A DNA stretch of 29,561 bases from CAZNKU01 sp045654805 (GTDB lineage Bacteria; Bacillota; Clostridia; Monoglobales; Firm-18), in assembly GCA_045654805.1 (NCBI GenBank), contig JAZOOD010000025.1, forward strand, positions 1 through 29,561. Direction: 5' to 3'. Both the position numbers and the translations under genes were made by a program. The number at the start of each line of letters is the position of its first letter. The first letter of the stretch is position 1. Below, piece after piece: positions 14,401-22,151 of this stretch. The notes beneath the pieces were generated by a model that saw only the letters and a program-made list of their open reading frames with translations, was not told the origin of the DNA and did not search any database.

Positions 14401-15000
14401 ATGGACAAATATGAGGAAGAATTTATATTTTCAGATATTTTAACTGCTGAAGAAAGATTAAATATACGAGTAACGGCATTTAATCAATTAAAAAAAATGC
14501 ACATTCAAGATTTATTCATAAATATATTTTGTTTTGTATGGTATTTAATTGTTGCGGTTGTTTTATATATTGATTTTCTGTTAGTTTTATTCTCGCCTGC
14601 AGTTTTGATATTGGCTATATACAACTTTGGGGTTAATTTTCCGAATTTTATTGATTGGATGATAACACTAACTTCGGTCTTACTGATATATAAAGTAAAT
14701 TTTAAAATGTTAGAGAAATTCCCATATATCAAAAATGTTGACGATAAAATAAAATATTCTAAAAATTTTATTAAATGTTTTTCATTGGCTATAAAATCCA
14801 ATTCAGAATTAAGAGATACAGGGAAACTTAAATGGCATAGCGGATATAGCTATATATCCTTTTTAGATGAATTTTATCCAAATGTAGACAAGTTGTATAT
14901 GAGATGTTCATTTCCAGTTGAATACTATCCCTACGTGGAAACTGACGGAGTTTGGTATAATGTTAGTTATAAAGAAGTAATAGGCGGAGTACAACCATGA
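14401..15000 (+). CDS. Membrane protein downstream of repressor
   Basis: A 199-residue protein with three hydrophobic stretches (about residues 39-61, 63-76 and 84-97) and a soluble C-terminal half rich in Tyr and Phe. It lies eight bases after the repressor stop and should be made in the lysogen. Lysogen-expressed membrane proteins often exclude other phages, so a lysogenic-conversion role is possible, but nothing in the sequence proves it. Confidence 0.65.
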   Translation: MDKYEEEFIFSDILTAEERLNIRVTAFNQLKKMHIQDLFINIFCFVWYLIVAVVLYIDFLLVLFSPAVLILAIYNFGVNFPNFIDWMITLTSVLLIYKVNFKMLEKFPYIKNVDDKIKYSKNFIKCFSLAIKSNSELRDTGKLKWHSGYSYISFLDEFYPNVDKLYMRCSFPVEYYPYVETDGVWYNVSYKEVIGGVQP

Positions 15001-15092
15001 ACAAACTTGAAATATTTTTGTGCATAGCAATTAATTGTCTTTGGAACAATGCACAGTTCTTGGTGTTCCAAAACTGCTTATTAGAGATATAA
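14997..15092 (+). CDS. Possible 31-residue peptide
   Basis: A short hydrophobic frame (starts MNKLEIFLCIAINCLW) opens in an ATGA overlap with the preceding gene, with GGCGGAG eight bases upstream. It contains a hairpin (15040-15048 with 15064-15072, nine perfect pairs) that could instead be a regulatory structure. It could be a membrane peptide; real status uncertain. Confidence 0.35.
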   Translation: MNKLEIFLCIAINCLWNNAQFLVFQNCLLEI

Positions 15093-15113
15093 ATGATTAG
15101 AGGAGTGTTTTTA

Positions 15114-15506
15114 ATGAAAATTTTAAGAAATATTTTTTCGGCAATTATTGGAGTTCCCTTATATTATATAGTTGCATCAATACTTTTAGCTATATTTAAT
15201 TTTATTGTTCAAATTCCGTTTTTGGCATACATACTCTCATTCCCATTTTCACCGGAATGGTGGGCTGTAACAGGAACAATAATCCCGAGTATGGCTATTA
15301 CAACATTTGTCATCGGCAAAATTTCAGTTTACAAAAAGGTTGATATTTCAATTATTATTACCTTTTCTATAATAGGATTTATTGCCTTAATGGAAATAAT
15401 TGCACAATTCTGTGTACATCAAGCATCTTTTGGCAGCGTATTATTGCAACTTTTCACAATATGCAGTTGTATTTTTGCTTGTTGTGAAATCTCACGTTGT
15501 GAATAA
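15114..15506 (+). CDS. Small four-helix membrane protein
   Basis: A 130-residue protein with about four transmembrane helices (near residues 8-30, 45-68, 78-94 and 107-124) and almost no soluble part. Start at 15114 follows AGAGGAG. It is in the same direction as the repressor gene and so probably expressed in the lysogen. No family recognised. Confidence 0.6.
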   Translation: MKILRNIFSAIIGVPLYYIVASILLAIFNFIVQIPFLAYILSFPFSPEWWAVTGTIIPSMAITTFVIGKISVYKKVDISIIITFSIIGFIALMEIIAQFCVHQASFGSVLLQLFTICSCIFACCEISRCE

Positions 15507-15639
15507 AACCAAAATAAAAAACCGCCCTATAATTTATAAAAATTTAAAAGAAACAAGAGAATTTAATATAAGCCTTATCGGCAAAGTAATTGGAAAATAT
15601 ACAGGAAATATTGAAAAATTTTAATAATAAAGTTATAGA

Positions 15640-15710
15640 TTTTTAACAAAATGCAAAATATTTTTAACAAAATGTTGCAAATATTACTTATAAGTAATAT
15701 AATATGAATA
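15640..15710 (+). promoter_or_regulatory. TAC operon promoter with 20-bp palindromic operator and direct repeats
   Basis: TTGCAA (15675-15680) and TATAAT (15698-15703) are separated by 17 bp. A perfect 20-bp palindrome (15681-15700, half-site ATATTACTTA) fills the spacer. Upstream are two 14-bp direct repeats TTTTTAACAAAATG (15640-15653, 15661-15674) 21 bp apart. A palindrome between -35 and -10 is the expected place for antitoxin autorepression. Confidence 0.75.
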
Positions 15711-15723
15711 CGGAGGATAAAAA

Positions 15724-16113
15724 GTGGATATAATCAATTCACCTAAAGTGCATAAACTGAAAAACTACAAAACTATATTTATCCACGAGAATGTCAGCAA
15801 AGAAATAGTCAAAGCTACAAAGGGTTGGGGAAATGCAAAAGATTTTGAAAAGTGGTTGTACGACAGATTTGCTCAGCTCGATTATTGCAATTCTGTACAC
15901 CTTAATTATCCCAGACTATTTGAACCTATAGAGGAATTATTTGCTATTACATATCGTCATAGAGCAAAAAACATAAGAATACTATATTCTCTAGAAAATG
16001 ATACTGTCAAAATACTTTTATGTGCATTTGACGAAAAGAACACTAAAGCTGACTATACAAAAGCAAAAAATACAGCAAGGCAAAGATTGAAACAAATTAA
16101 GGGAGGAATATAA
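15724..16113 (+). CDS. higB: RelE/HigB-type toxin of a TAC cassette
   Basis: A 129-residue toxin-like protein of the HigB/Gp49 branch of the RelE superfamily. The second half holds the typical core: AITYRHRAKNIRILYSLENDTVKILLCAFDEKN followed by a Lys/Arg-rich helix (KAKNTARQRLKQI), shown here only as motifs. Family members cleave mRNA on the ribosome. The gene starts at GTG 13 bases after the promoter's likely start point, with CGGAGGA upstream. The antitoxin begins three bases after its stop, toxin-first order as in higBA. Confidence 0.8.
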   Translation: MDIINSPKVHKLKNYKTIFIHENVSKEIVKATKGWGNAKDFEKWLYDRFAQLDYCNSVHLNYPRLFEPIEELFAITYRHRAKNIRILYSLENDTVKILLCAFDEKNTKADYTKAKNTARQRLKQIKGGI

Positions 16114-16115
16114 AA

Positions 16116-16475
16116 ATGGCTAAAAAGGATTACTTCGACGAAATCTTTTCAAATCTCTCAAAGGCAGATATCATAGCCGGCAATTTAAGACACGAGATAT
16201 CGGAAACAATTTATAACAAGAGGATTGCACTAGGTATGACACAAGAACAGTTTGCAAAGCACATGGGTGTTAGTCAAGGTATGGTTTCTAAGTGGGAAAG
16301 TTTTAGTTATAATTTTTCATTAGAACATATTGCTGAAATATTCAGCAAACTTGAGATTGACATTTCATTCAAGACAAATGATACATCCGAAGAATATACA
16401 AATAATATTACACGCTATGAATTTAATCCCGCGTGTGCTTATACATATAATTCTTCATTGAATAAGGGGGCATAA
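16116..16475 (+). CDS. higA: HigA-type antitoxin with C-terminal extension
   Basis: A 119-residue antitoxin with an XRE helix-turn-helix at about residues 32-84 (RIALGMTQEQFAKHMGVSQG core). After the DNA-binding domain comes a tail of about 35 residues rich in aromatics (TRYEFNPACAYTYNSS). In TAC systems the antitoxin carries a C-terminal chaperone-addiction segment that is unstable until bound by the SecB-like partner; this tail is in the right place to do that (inference). The protein should also repress its operon through the palindrome in the promoter. It overlaps neither neighbour but is three and two bases from them. Confidence 0.8.
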   Translation: MAKKDYFDEIFSNLSKADIIAGNLRHEISETIYNKRIALGMTQEQFAKHMGVSQGMVSKWESFSYNFSLEHIAEIFSKLEIDISFKTNDTSEEYTNNITRYEFNPACAYTYNSSLNKGA

Positions 16476-16476
16476 C

Positions 16477-16905
16477 ATGAAAAACATTGAAAAATATATG
16501 TCTGATATGCAATTTATTGGTAGCTCTATAAAGTCTCTTGAAATCAATAACGATTTTGTTGTTTTCCCCGAAAAATCCAATAAAATGTTTGATGTTATTT
16601 ACGAACGAATATCAATCGACAAAAGAGACGAACGAAAAAACGGAATTATAAGATTAGATGTAAAAGTTCAACTTTCCGAGGATGAGCGTAATTGCAATGT
16701 TCATCTTATCATAGAGGGTTGCTTTAACATTTCCAGTGATGTATCAGATGATGACTTTGAAAAAATATTAGCTATTAACGGCAGAGCTTTATTGTACTCT
16801 GTATCAAGAGCATACATAACAACGATATCTTCAATAGCTTTTGCAAATGGTTCAATAGTACTTCCCATGATGAATTTTGTTGAAGCAGACAAAGACAATC
16901 AATAA
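16477..16905 (+). CDS. SecB-like chaperone of the TAC cassette
   Basis: A 142-residue protein close to SecB in length and pattern: a Phe/Leu strand start (MQFIGSSIKSLEI), beta strands with alternating hydrophobics to residue 85, and a C-terminal ALLYSVSRAYITTISS helix leading to LPMMNF, matching the SecB segment around its RELISDLV helix and LAPVNF end. Firmicutes normally lack SecB. Here it is the third gene after a HigBA pair, two bases from the antitoxin, as in toxin-antitoxin-chaperone systems where it folds and stabilises the antitoxin. Its phage location links it to phage-sensing TAC defences such as CmdTAC (analogy). Confidence 0.8.
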   Translation: MKNIEKYMSDMQFIGSSIKSLEINNDFVVFPEKSNKMFDVIYERISIDKRDERKNGIIRLDVKVQLSEDERNCNVHLIIEGCFNISSDVSDDDFEKILAINGRALLYSVSRAYITTISSIAFANGSIVLPMMNFVEADKDNQ

Positions 16906-16957
16906 AAAAACCGCCCTGCTACCAACAGGACGGCTTAGCGGTACTACCAATACCGCT
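16905..16957 (+). terminator. Tandem hairpin terminator after the TAC operon
   Basis: Two stem-loops follow the SecB-like gene. CCGCCCTG/CAGGACGG has one mismatch, and AGCGGTA/TACCGCT is perfect and followed by TT. Both loops contain CTACCAA. Together they probably stop transcription from the TAC operon before the integrase gene. Confidence 0.65.
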
Positions 16958-16961
16958 TTAA

Positions 16962-17013
16962 GAGTGTATGTGATATACACAACTTGGACAAGTAAAGTAT
17001 ATCATTAACACTC
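16962..17013. promoter_or_regulatory. Inverted repeat upstream of integrase
   Basis: GAGTGT-N3-TGATATA (16962-16977) is mirrored by TATATCA-N3-ACACTC (16998-17013): 13 of 16 positions pair across a 20-base centre. It lies just upstream of the integrase start and may be an operator or excisionase/integrase-related site controlling int expression. Confidence 0.4.
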
Positions 17014-17049
17014 TATTTTGTCAAATAAATTTACAAAAGGAGTGTTATT

Positions 17050-18084
17050 ATGAAAAAGCGGAAAGATGGCCGTTGGGAAAGAATTAAAACTATAAACGGC
17101 AAAAGAGTATCCTTTTATTCTTCCGAGCCTACTGAAAAGAAAGCAATTAAAGATATTGAAAACCAAATGCTTAATTATAAAGAAAAACAAGAAAACGGAT
17201 TAACTTTTAAACAAGTTGTTGACCTTTGGCAACAATCACCTCAATATCTTAAACTGTCCCCTACCACACAAAAACGATATGACATTTTGTTAAAACATAT
17301 TAAAAAATTTAATAATAGATATATAAAAACAATTACCGCGGAAGAAATCCAAGATTTCTTGACAGAGCTTTCAAATCAAGATTACGCAACCAAAACAATC
17401 AAACACCAATTTTCGATTTTCAAAATAATATTTAAGTTTGCAAAATTGAAACGATATATCAAAGAGGATGAAACCCAATATGTAATTATGCCTGAAGGTC
17501 AAAAGGCTGTTAAACGAAGAGCTTTAACCGAAAATGAAGTTAAAATAATTGAAAAGCACGCAGATACGGAATATGGTTTTTTCCCATACTTTTTACTCAA
17601 TACAGGATTACGCCGTGGCGAAGCACTTGCATTACAGTATGGCGATATAGACAGAAAAAATAAAATTATACACATCACAAAATCCGCTTACTATGAGGGC
17701 AATCAAACAAAGATTAAGCCGCCTAAAACGGACGCAGGAACAAGAGATGTGATAATTCCTGTCCGATTACTCAAAAAACTCCCTAAGGGCAAAAAAGACG
17801 ATTTTTTATTTCATTATCCAGATGAACCGTCAAAACTTATGACACAACGTATTTATGAAAGAAAATGGAAAGACTTTTTAACTGCAACAGGTCTTAATAT
17901 TACGGCTCATATGCTCCGTCATACTTATGCAACAATTTTATTTGAAGCTGACATAAATGTTAAAGATGCACAATCTCTTATGGGTCATGCAGATATAACA
18001 ACCACCAACAATATATACACTCATATAAGAGAAAACAGAATAACTGAAACAGCAAAAAAACTAAATGACTTTTTGGATAAGTAG
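17050..18084 (+). CDS. int: Prophage tyrosine integrase
   Basis: A 344-residue site-specific recombinase that inserts and excises the phage at tRNA-Leu. It has an N-terminal arm-binding domain (about 1-48), a SAM-like core-binding domain (about 50-150) and a catalytic domain with the full set of residues: Arg188 (TGLRRGEA), His287 and Arg290 (AHMLRHTY), His313 (MGHAD) and Tyr323 (NIYTH). The start follows AAAGGAGTG. The gene ends about 50 bp before the tRNA-derived attachment site and reads towards it, so this is the right end of the prophage. Confidence 0.95.
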   Translation: MKKRKDGRWERIKTINGKRVSFYSSEPTEKKAIKDIENQMLNYKEKQENGLTFKQVVDLWQQSPQYLKLSPTTQKRYDILLKHIKKFNNRYIKTITAEEIQDFLTELSNQDYATKTIKHQFSIFKIIFKFAKLKRYIKEDETQYVIMPEGQKAVKRRALTENEVKIIEKHADTEYGFFPYFLLNTGLRRGEALALQYGDIDRKNKIIHITKSAYYEGNQTKIKPPKTDAGTRDVIIPVRLLKKLPKGKKDDFLFHYPDEPSKLMTQRIYERKWKDFLTATGLNITAHMLRHTYATILFEADINVKDAQSLMGHADITTTNNIYTHIRENRITETAKKLNDFLDK

Positions 18085-18135
18085 TCAAAACTTCGTCATA
18101 CATTCGTTTTTGCTTGATTTAATCGCATTTAATGA

Positions 18136-18161
18136 GAGTTCAAGTCCCATCACTCGCACCA
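18136..18161 (+). other. Prophage attachment site: 3' end of a tRNA-Leu gene
   Basis: Twenty-six bases match the T-loop, acceptor strand and CCA end of a tRNA-Leu gene (TTCAAGTC loop, CACTCGC acceptor, ACCA end). They closely resemble B. subtilis tRNA-Leu, which ends CACCCGCACCA. Upstream bases do not complete the T-stem, so the tRNA gene is not intact here. This is the prophage/host junction; the intact tRNA should lie beyond the left end of the window. Confidence 0.8.
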
Positions 18162-18190
18162 ACTACCAAAATTTAAAAATATTAAAAACC

Positions 18191-18229
18191 ACGAAAAAGT
18201 CTTGTAAATCAAGGCTTTTTTCGTTTTTT
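18191..18229 (+). terminator. Terminator downstream of the tRNA-derived site
   Basis: An imperfect hairpin (ACGAAAAAG, CTTG, loop TAAAT, CAAG, CTTTTTTCGT) followed by a T-run. It is probably the original terminator of the tRNA-Leu gene before phage insertion. Confidence 0.65.
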
Positions 18230-18263
18230 AAAGATTTATTATTTTTTGCAAAATGTAAAATAT

Positions 18264-18302
18264 GGGTTAAAAAATGGGTTAAGTAGGTTAAAAAGTGGGT
18301 TA
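18264..18302. repeat. GGGTTA repeats, probable integrase arm-type sites
   Basis: GGGTTA occurs at 18264, 18276 and 18297, with AGGTTA at 18285, giving steps of 12, 9 and 12 bp. They lie about 100 bp past the tRNA-derived core on the host side. Regular hexamers near an attachment site are typical of arm sites bound by the integrase N-terminal domain. Here they would belong to an element other than, or earlier than, the present prophage. Confidence 0.5.
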
Positions 18303-18383
18303 CAAAAATACATCTTGGTATTTTAAACAATGAAGAAAGGCATATATCACCAATCCTCTCAATAGGAAGATACTTTTTTGTAT

Positions 18384-18412
18384 TTGACAAAAAGTTAATG
18401 AAAGTGTATAAT
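18384..18412 (+). promoter_or_regulatory. Consensus sigma-A promoter of the riboswitch operon
   Basis: TTGACA (18384-18389), a 17-bp spacer and TATAAT (18407-18412) give a perfect sigma-A promoter. Transcription would start near 18419, just before the riboswitch. Confidence 0.85.
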
Positions 18413-18436
18413 AAATCCGTAAACAAAAATAATATA

Positions 18437-18624
18437 AATGATGTGTTGCATATGTTGTATGGATATATGCGCTGAAAAGAGAATCGGGTCAGAATCCCGA
18501 ACGGTAACTGCCGCTGTATGCACCTGATGTTTTAAAATGTTGACGAAAGTCAGTCACTGGGAAACCGGGAAGGCAATTTTAAAACGCCTATCGGCAGGGT
18601 GTAAGTCAGAAGAACTGCATCATT
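18437..18624 (+). ncRNA. Cobalamin riboswitch
   Basis: The leader contains the hallmarks of the cobalamin aptamer: a closing P1 stem (AATGATG at 18437 with CATCATT at 18618), the GGGTCAGAATCCCGAACGG and GCCGCTGT core region, CACTGGGAAACCGGGAAGG, and a B12-box-like GTCAGAAGAACTGC. It senses adenosylcobalamin or a related form. It sits between a strong promoter and an intrinsic terminator, so binding should promote termination and shut off the ECF transporter genes when the vitamin is plentiful. Confidence 0.92.
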
Positions 18625-18644
18625 CTTTTTTTACGCAGAAAAAC

Positions 18645-18680
18645 AGCTGTGGTAATTTATATTACCACAGCTTATTTTTT
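18645..18680 (+). terminator. Riboswitch expression-platform terminator
   Basis: A perfect 12-bp stem (AGCTGTGGTAAT with its complement), loop TTAT, followed by TATTTTTTAT. It lies 20 bp after the aptamer and before the transporter genes and is the likely ligand-controlled terminator. Confidence 0.9.
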
Positions 18681-18707
18681 ATAATTTGACACTGGGGAGG
18701 CTATATT

Positions 18708-19598
18708 ATGCGGGAAAAATTTTATGATTATCATCCATTGGTTAATTTCATATATTTCATTGTTACAATAGCCTTTTCAATGTTTATTCTGCATCCTGTT
18801 TTTTTAGCAATATCTTTAATAAGCAGTATAACATATTCCATTATGCTGAATGGCAGAAAAGCTGTTAAATTCAACATTATATATATGCTGCCTACGATGA
18901 TAATAGCAGTATTGATAAATGCATTGACAAACCGCAGAGGCACAACGGTTTTGATGCGCATTGGGGATAACATCACCATAAGCTATGAGGCTTTAATATT
19001 CGGTATAGCGTCATCGGTGATGATAGTATGTGTTATATGCTGGTTTTCGTGCTATAACAAAATAATGACAACTGATAAATTTATATATCTGTTCGGCAAA
19101 AGTATCCCTTCCCTTTCTCTGGTGCTTTCAATGATATTTAGGTTTGTTCCACGGTTTAAATCTCAGTTTAAAAAGACTGCAAATTCCCAAAGGTGCCTGG
19201 GATATGACATATTCAATGGCAGCATAACAAACAGGCTGAGAAGCCTGATTAAAATAGTGTCAATTATGATGTCGTGGGCATTGGAAAATTCTATTGAAAC
19301 GGCAAATAGTATGAAAAGCCGAGGATACGGGCTTAGAGGACGCAGTACTTTTTCAATATATAAATTCCACACTAAAGATTCAATAGCATTAATATACATT
19401 ATTTCATTAACCACTTATATCCTGGCAGGAATACTAAAAGGCGGAATAAATTACACATATTATCCCGAGGCATCTATGCTGTTAAATACGCCTTATGCCA
19501 TAAGTATATTTATAGTTTACGGACTTTTATCCACTATACCAATAATCATTGAAATACAGGAGGATATAAAATGGAAATATTTAAAATCGACAATTTAA
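18708..19598 (+). CDS. ecfT: ECF transporter T component (EcfT/CbiQ family)
   Basis: The membrane subunit that couples ATP hydrolysis to the substrate-binding protein. It is 296 residues with five to seven transmembrane helices. The diagnostic cytoplasmic motif is present as ENSIETANSMKSRGYGLRGR near residues 190-210, including the Ser-Arg-Gly signature that docks on the ATPases. It is the first gene after the cobalamin riboswitch, and its last 28 bases overlap the ATPase gene, so production is coupled. Confidence 0.88.
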   Translation: MREKFYDYHPLVNFIYFIVTIAFSMFILHPVFLAISLISSITYSIMLNGRKAVKFNIIYMLPTMIIAVLINALTNRRGTTVLMRIGDNITISYEALIFGIASSVMIVCVICWFSCYNKIMTTDKFIYLFGKSIPSLSLVLSMIFRFVPRFKSQFKKTANSQRCLGYDIFNGSITNRLRSLIKIVSIMMSWALENSIETANSMKSRGYGLRGRSTFSIYKFHTKDSIALIYIISLTTYILAGILKGGINYTYYPEASMLLNTPYAISIFIVYGLLSTIPIIIEIQEDIKWKYLKSTI

Positions 19599-21193
19599 CA
19601 TTTAAATATCCTGAAAACAACTTGGAAATTTTAAAGGGGATAAGCCTTAATATAAAAAGAGGTGAATTTATAACCATATGCGGTAAATCAGGATGCGGAA
19701 AAACAACTCTCCTCCGCCACCTCAAACCATCCCTTGCTCCTCATGGTACATTAAGCGGCACAATAAAATTTAACGGATGTGAAATAAGCAAACTTGACAA
19801 CAGGGAACAATGCAGTAAAATCGGATATGTACAACAACGGCCAGAAAATCAAATAGTAACGGATAAGGTATGGCACGAGCTAGCATTTGGTTTGGAAAAC
19901 TTAGGATATAAAACTGATGAAATACGCATTAAAGTAGCGGAAATGGCATCATTCTTCGGTATACAAAATTGGTTTTTAAAGGATATCTCAGAACTTTCAG
20001 GCGGACAAAAGCAGCTTTTAAACCTGGCGTCAGTTATGGTTATGCAGCCTGATGTGTTAATCCTTGACGAGCCTACTGCACAGCTTGACCCTATAACTGC
20101 CGTAAACTTTTTGGAAACAGTAGCTAAAATAAACAGAGAACTGGGAACAACGATTATACTTACAGAGCATAGACTTGAAGAAGTTTTCCCAATGTCTGAC
20201 AGAGTTATAGTAATTGAAAACGGCATAATTATAGCAGATGATGTGCCAAAAATTATAGGAAAAAAGGTAATTGGAAACCCGATATTCAATGCTCTTCCCA
20301 CACCTGTAAGAATTTATTACAGCGTAAACAAAGACGGAGAATGTCCCGTAACAATACGTGAGGGCAGAAGGTGGCTTGAATCTTTCGAAAAAAAAGATAA
20401 AATTAAAACAGAAATTTATAAAAATAACAATGAAGTTTTACTAGAATTAAAAGATGTATGGTTCAGGTATGAAAAGAATACTCCTGATATAGTTAAAGGA
20501 TTAAACGCAAAAATAAATAAAGGAGAAATTTATGCCATAGTAGGCGGAAATGGTACAGGAAAAACTACAACAATGTCCTTAATATGCGGTCTGTTAAAAC
20601 CGTACAGAGGTAAAGTTTTATTAAAGGGGAAAAATATATTAAAAATTCCAGATAAATTCAAAGGTTTATTCGGTGTTTTACCTCAAGACCCTCAAAGTGT
20701 TTTTTCACAAAACACAGTTTACGGAGAACTTGCAGAAATGTCAGATAATGAAAATATGATAAACACTATTGCAAAACAATGTGATATAGGTCATCTGTTA
20801 AAAAAACACCCATATGATTTATCAGGCGGCGAACAACAACGGGTTGCCCTTGCAAAAATATTGATGATACAGCCCAAAATTCTTCTTATGGACGAGCCCA
20901 CAAAAGGATTTGACAGTTGCTTCAAGGAAAAATTCGCACTTATGTTAAATGATTTAAAATCCAAGGGTATAACAATCATAATGGTATCACACGATATAGA
21001 ATTTTGTGCAAAATATACTGACAGGTGTGCAATGTTTTTTGATGGTAATATTATAAGTGCGGATAGTTCGAGAGAATTTTTTGCAGGTAAAAGCTTTTAT
21101 ACTACAGCGGCAAACCGTATGGCAAGAAACATTATACCTAAAGCTGTCATTACAGAGGATGTTATTAAGAGTATTAATGGAAAGAAGGATTAA
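19571..21193 (+). CDS. ECF transporter fused double ATPase (EcfA1A2)
   Basis: A 540-residue protein carrying two complete ABC ATPase domains, replacing separate EcfA and EcfA'. Domain 1: Walker A GKSGCGKTT (38-46), signature LSGGQKQ, Walker B LILDEPT. Domain 2 (from about residue 290): Walker A GGNGTGKTT, signature LSGGEQQRVALAKIL, Walker B LLMDEPT. Both active sites look intact. It powers vitamin uptake with the T and S proteins encoded on each side. AGGAGG precedes the start inside the end of ecfT. Confidence 0.9.
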   Translation: MEIFKIDNLTFKYPENNLEILKGISLNIKRGEFITICGKSGCGKTTLLRHLKPSLAPHGTLSGTIKFNGCEISKLDNREQCSKIGYVQQRPENQIVTDKVWHELAFGLENLGYKTDEIRIKVAEMASFFGIQNWFLKDISELSGGQKQLLNLASVMVMQPDVLILDEPTAQLDPITAVNFLETVAKINRELGTTIILTEHRLEEVFPMSDRVIVIENGIIIADDVPKIIGKKVIGNPIFNALPTPVRIYYSVNKDGECPVTIREGRRWLESFEKKDKIKTEIYKNNNEVLLELKDVWFRYEKNTPDIVKGLNAKINKGEIYAIVGGNGTGKTTTMSLICGLLKPYRGKVLLKGKNILKIPDKFKGLFGVLPQDPQSVFSQNTVYGELAEMSDNENMINTIAKQCDIGHLLKKHPYDLSGGEQQRVALAKILMIQPKILLMDEPTKGFDSCFKEKFALMLNDLKSKGITIIMVSHDIEFCAKYTDRCAMFFDGNIISADSSREFFAGKSFYTTAANRMARNIIPKAVITEDVIKSINGKKD

Positions 21194-21195
21194 TT

Positions 21196-22113
21196 ATGAA
21201 CAAAAACAAATATAAAAAACCTAATACTATAAATATAATTGTCGGAATAGTTTTCTTAATACTATTTACACTCACATATAAACTTTATATAGGCAAGTGG
21301 AACGATAGCAGAAATCTGATCATACAATTTATAACAATAGCGGAGCTCTTTATTGTTCTAGTAAACTTTTTACCGAAAAAAAATTCAATAAAAGATGTGG
21401 CAGTTAATAAAAGAAAATATAAAAAATATAATATTTTCGCAATATTATTTGTAATTATTACTATACCTTTAACTATTTTTGCAGGTATGTATTTAATGGA
21501 TAATAAAAACTATTATCTTATAAGCTTACTTATAATTTTAGAGCTTCTACTTCCATTTTTCTTAAGCTTTGAAAATAAAAAACCCTCGGCAAAGGAATTA
21601 GTTGTAATAAGCGTAGTATGTGCAATAGCTGTCGCAAGCAGATTAGTATTTGCTGCAATACCTCAATTTAAGCCGGTTGTGGCAATTGTAATTATTGCAG
21701 GCATATGCTTTGGTGCAGAAACAGGATTTTTAATTGGGTCAATTACAGCATTTGTATCCAATATATATTTTACGCAAGGCCCCTGGACCCCTTGGCAGAT
21801 GCTTGCCTTTGGTGCAATGGGATTTTTAGCAGGGCTAATATTCCACAAGGGATTAATAAGGAAAAGCAGATTGCCGGTTTCTATATTCGGCGGTGTTGCA
21901 ACCATAGCTATATACGGCGGAATAGTTAATCTGTCCTCTGTATTCCTATATCAAACCAATCCTACTATGGGAGGGATAATTTCCGCATACTCAATGGGAT
22001 TGCCATATGATATGATACACGCATTGTCCACAGTATTTTTCCTTTGGTTTATTGCAGAGCCTATGATTGAAAAAATTGACAGAATAAAAATAAAGTACAA
22101 CATATTAAACTAA
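21196..22113 (+). CDS. ECF transporter S component, probably for cobalamin
   Basis: The substrate-binding membrane subunit. It is 305 residues with an N-terminal three-to-four-helix extension (about 1-125) and a six-helix S-component domain (about 130-295) bearing GFLIGSITAFVSNIYFTQGP and PWQMLAFGAMGFLAGL. Specificity cannot be read directly, but control by a cobalamin riboswitch points to cobalamin or a precursor such as cobinamide. It starts three bases after the ATPase stop and is followed by a strong terminator, giving a self-contained T-A-S operon. Confidence 0.82.
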   Translation: MNKNKYKKPNTINIIVGIVFLILFTLTYKLYIGKWNDSRNLIIQFITIAELFIVLVNFLPKKNSIKDVAVNKRKYKKYNIFAILFVIITIPLTIFAGMYLMDNKNYYLISLLIILELLLPFFLSFENKKPSAKELVVISVVCAIAVASRLVFAAIPQFKPVVAIVIIAGICFGAETGFLIGSITAFVSNIYFTQGPWTPWQMLAFGAMGFLAGLIFHKGLIRKSRLPVSIFGGVATIAIYGGIVNLSSVFLYQTNPTMGGIISAYSMGLPYDMIHALSTVFFLWFIAEPMIEKIDRIKIKYNILN

Positions 22114-22114
22114 T

Positions 22115-22147
22115 AAAATGGTGCGGAGTTTTCCGCACCATTTTTAT
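22115..22147. terminator. Bidirectional terminator between convergent genes
   Basis: A perfect 13-bp stem (AAAATGGTGCGGA and complement) with loop GTTT and A/T tracts on both sides. It serves the transporter operon from the left and the CBM9-like gene from the right. Confidence 0.92.
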
Positions 22148-22151
22148 AATA

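Noticed and set aside
15400..15624. Plus-strand reading frame after the second membrane protein
   Set aside because: Its first half is a frame-shifted shadow of the membrane protein gene and the rest is AT-rich sequence with no start signal.
18130..18161. Complete tRNA-Leu gene
   Set aside because: Only the T-loop, acceptor 3' strand and CCA are present; the upstream bases do not form the T-stem or anticodon arm.
20791..20979. Minus-strand reading frame in the ATPase gene
   Set aside because: It is the reverse complement of the conserved ABC signature and Walker B region, hence a shadow frame.
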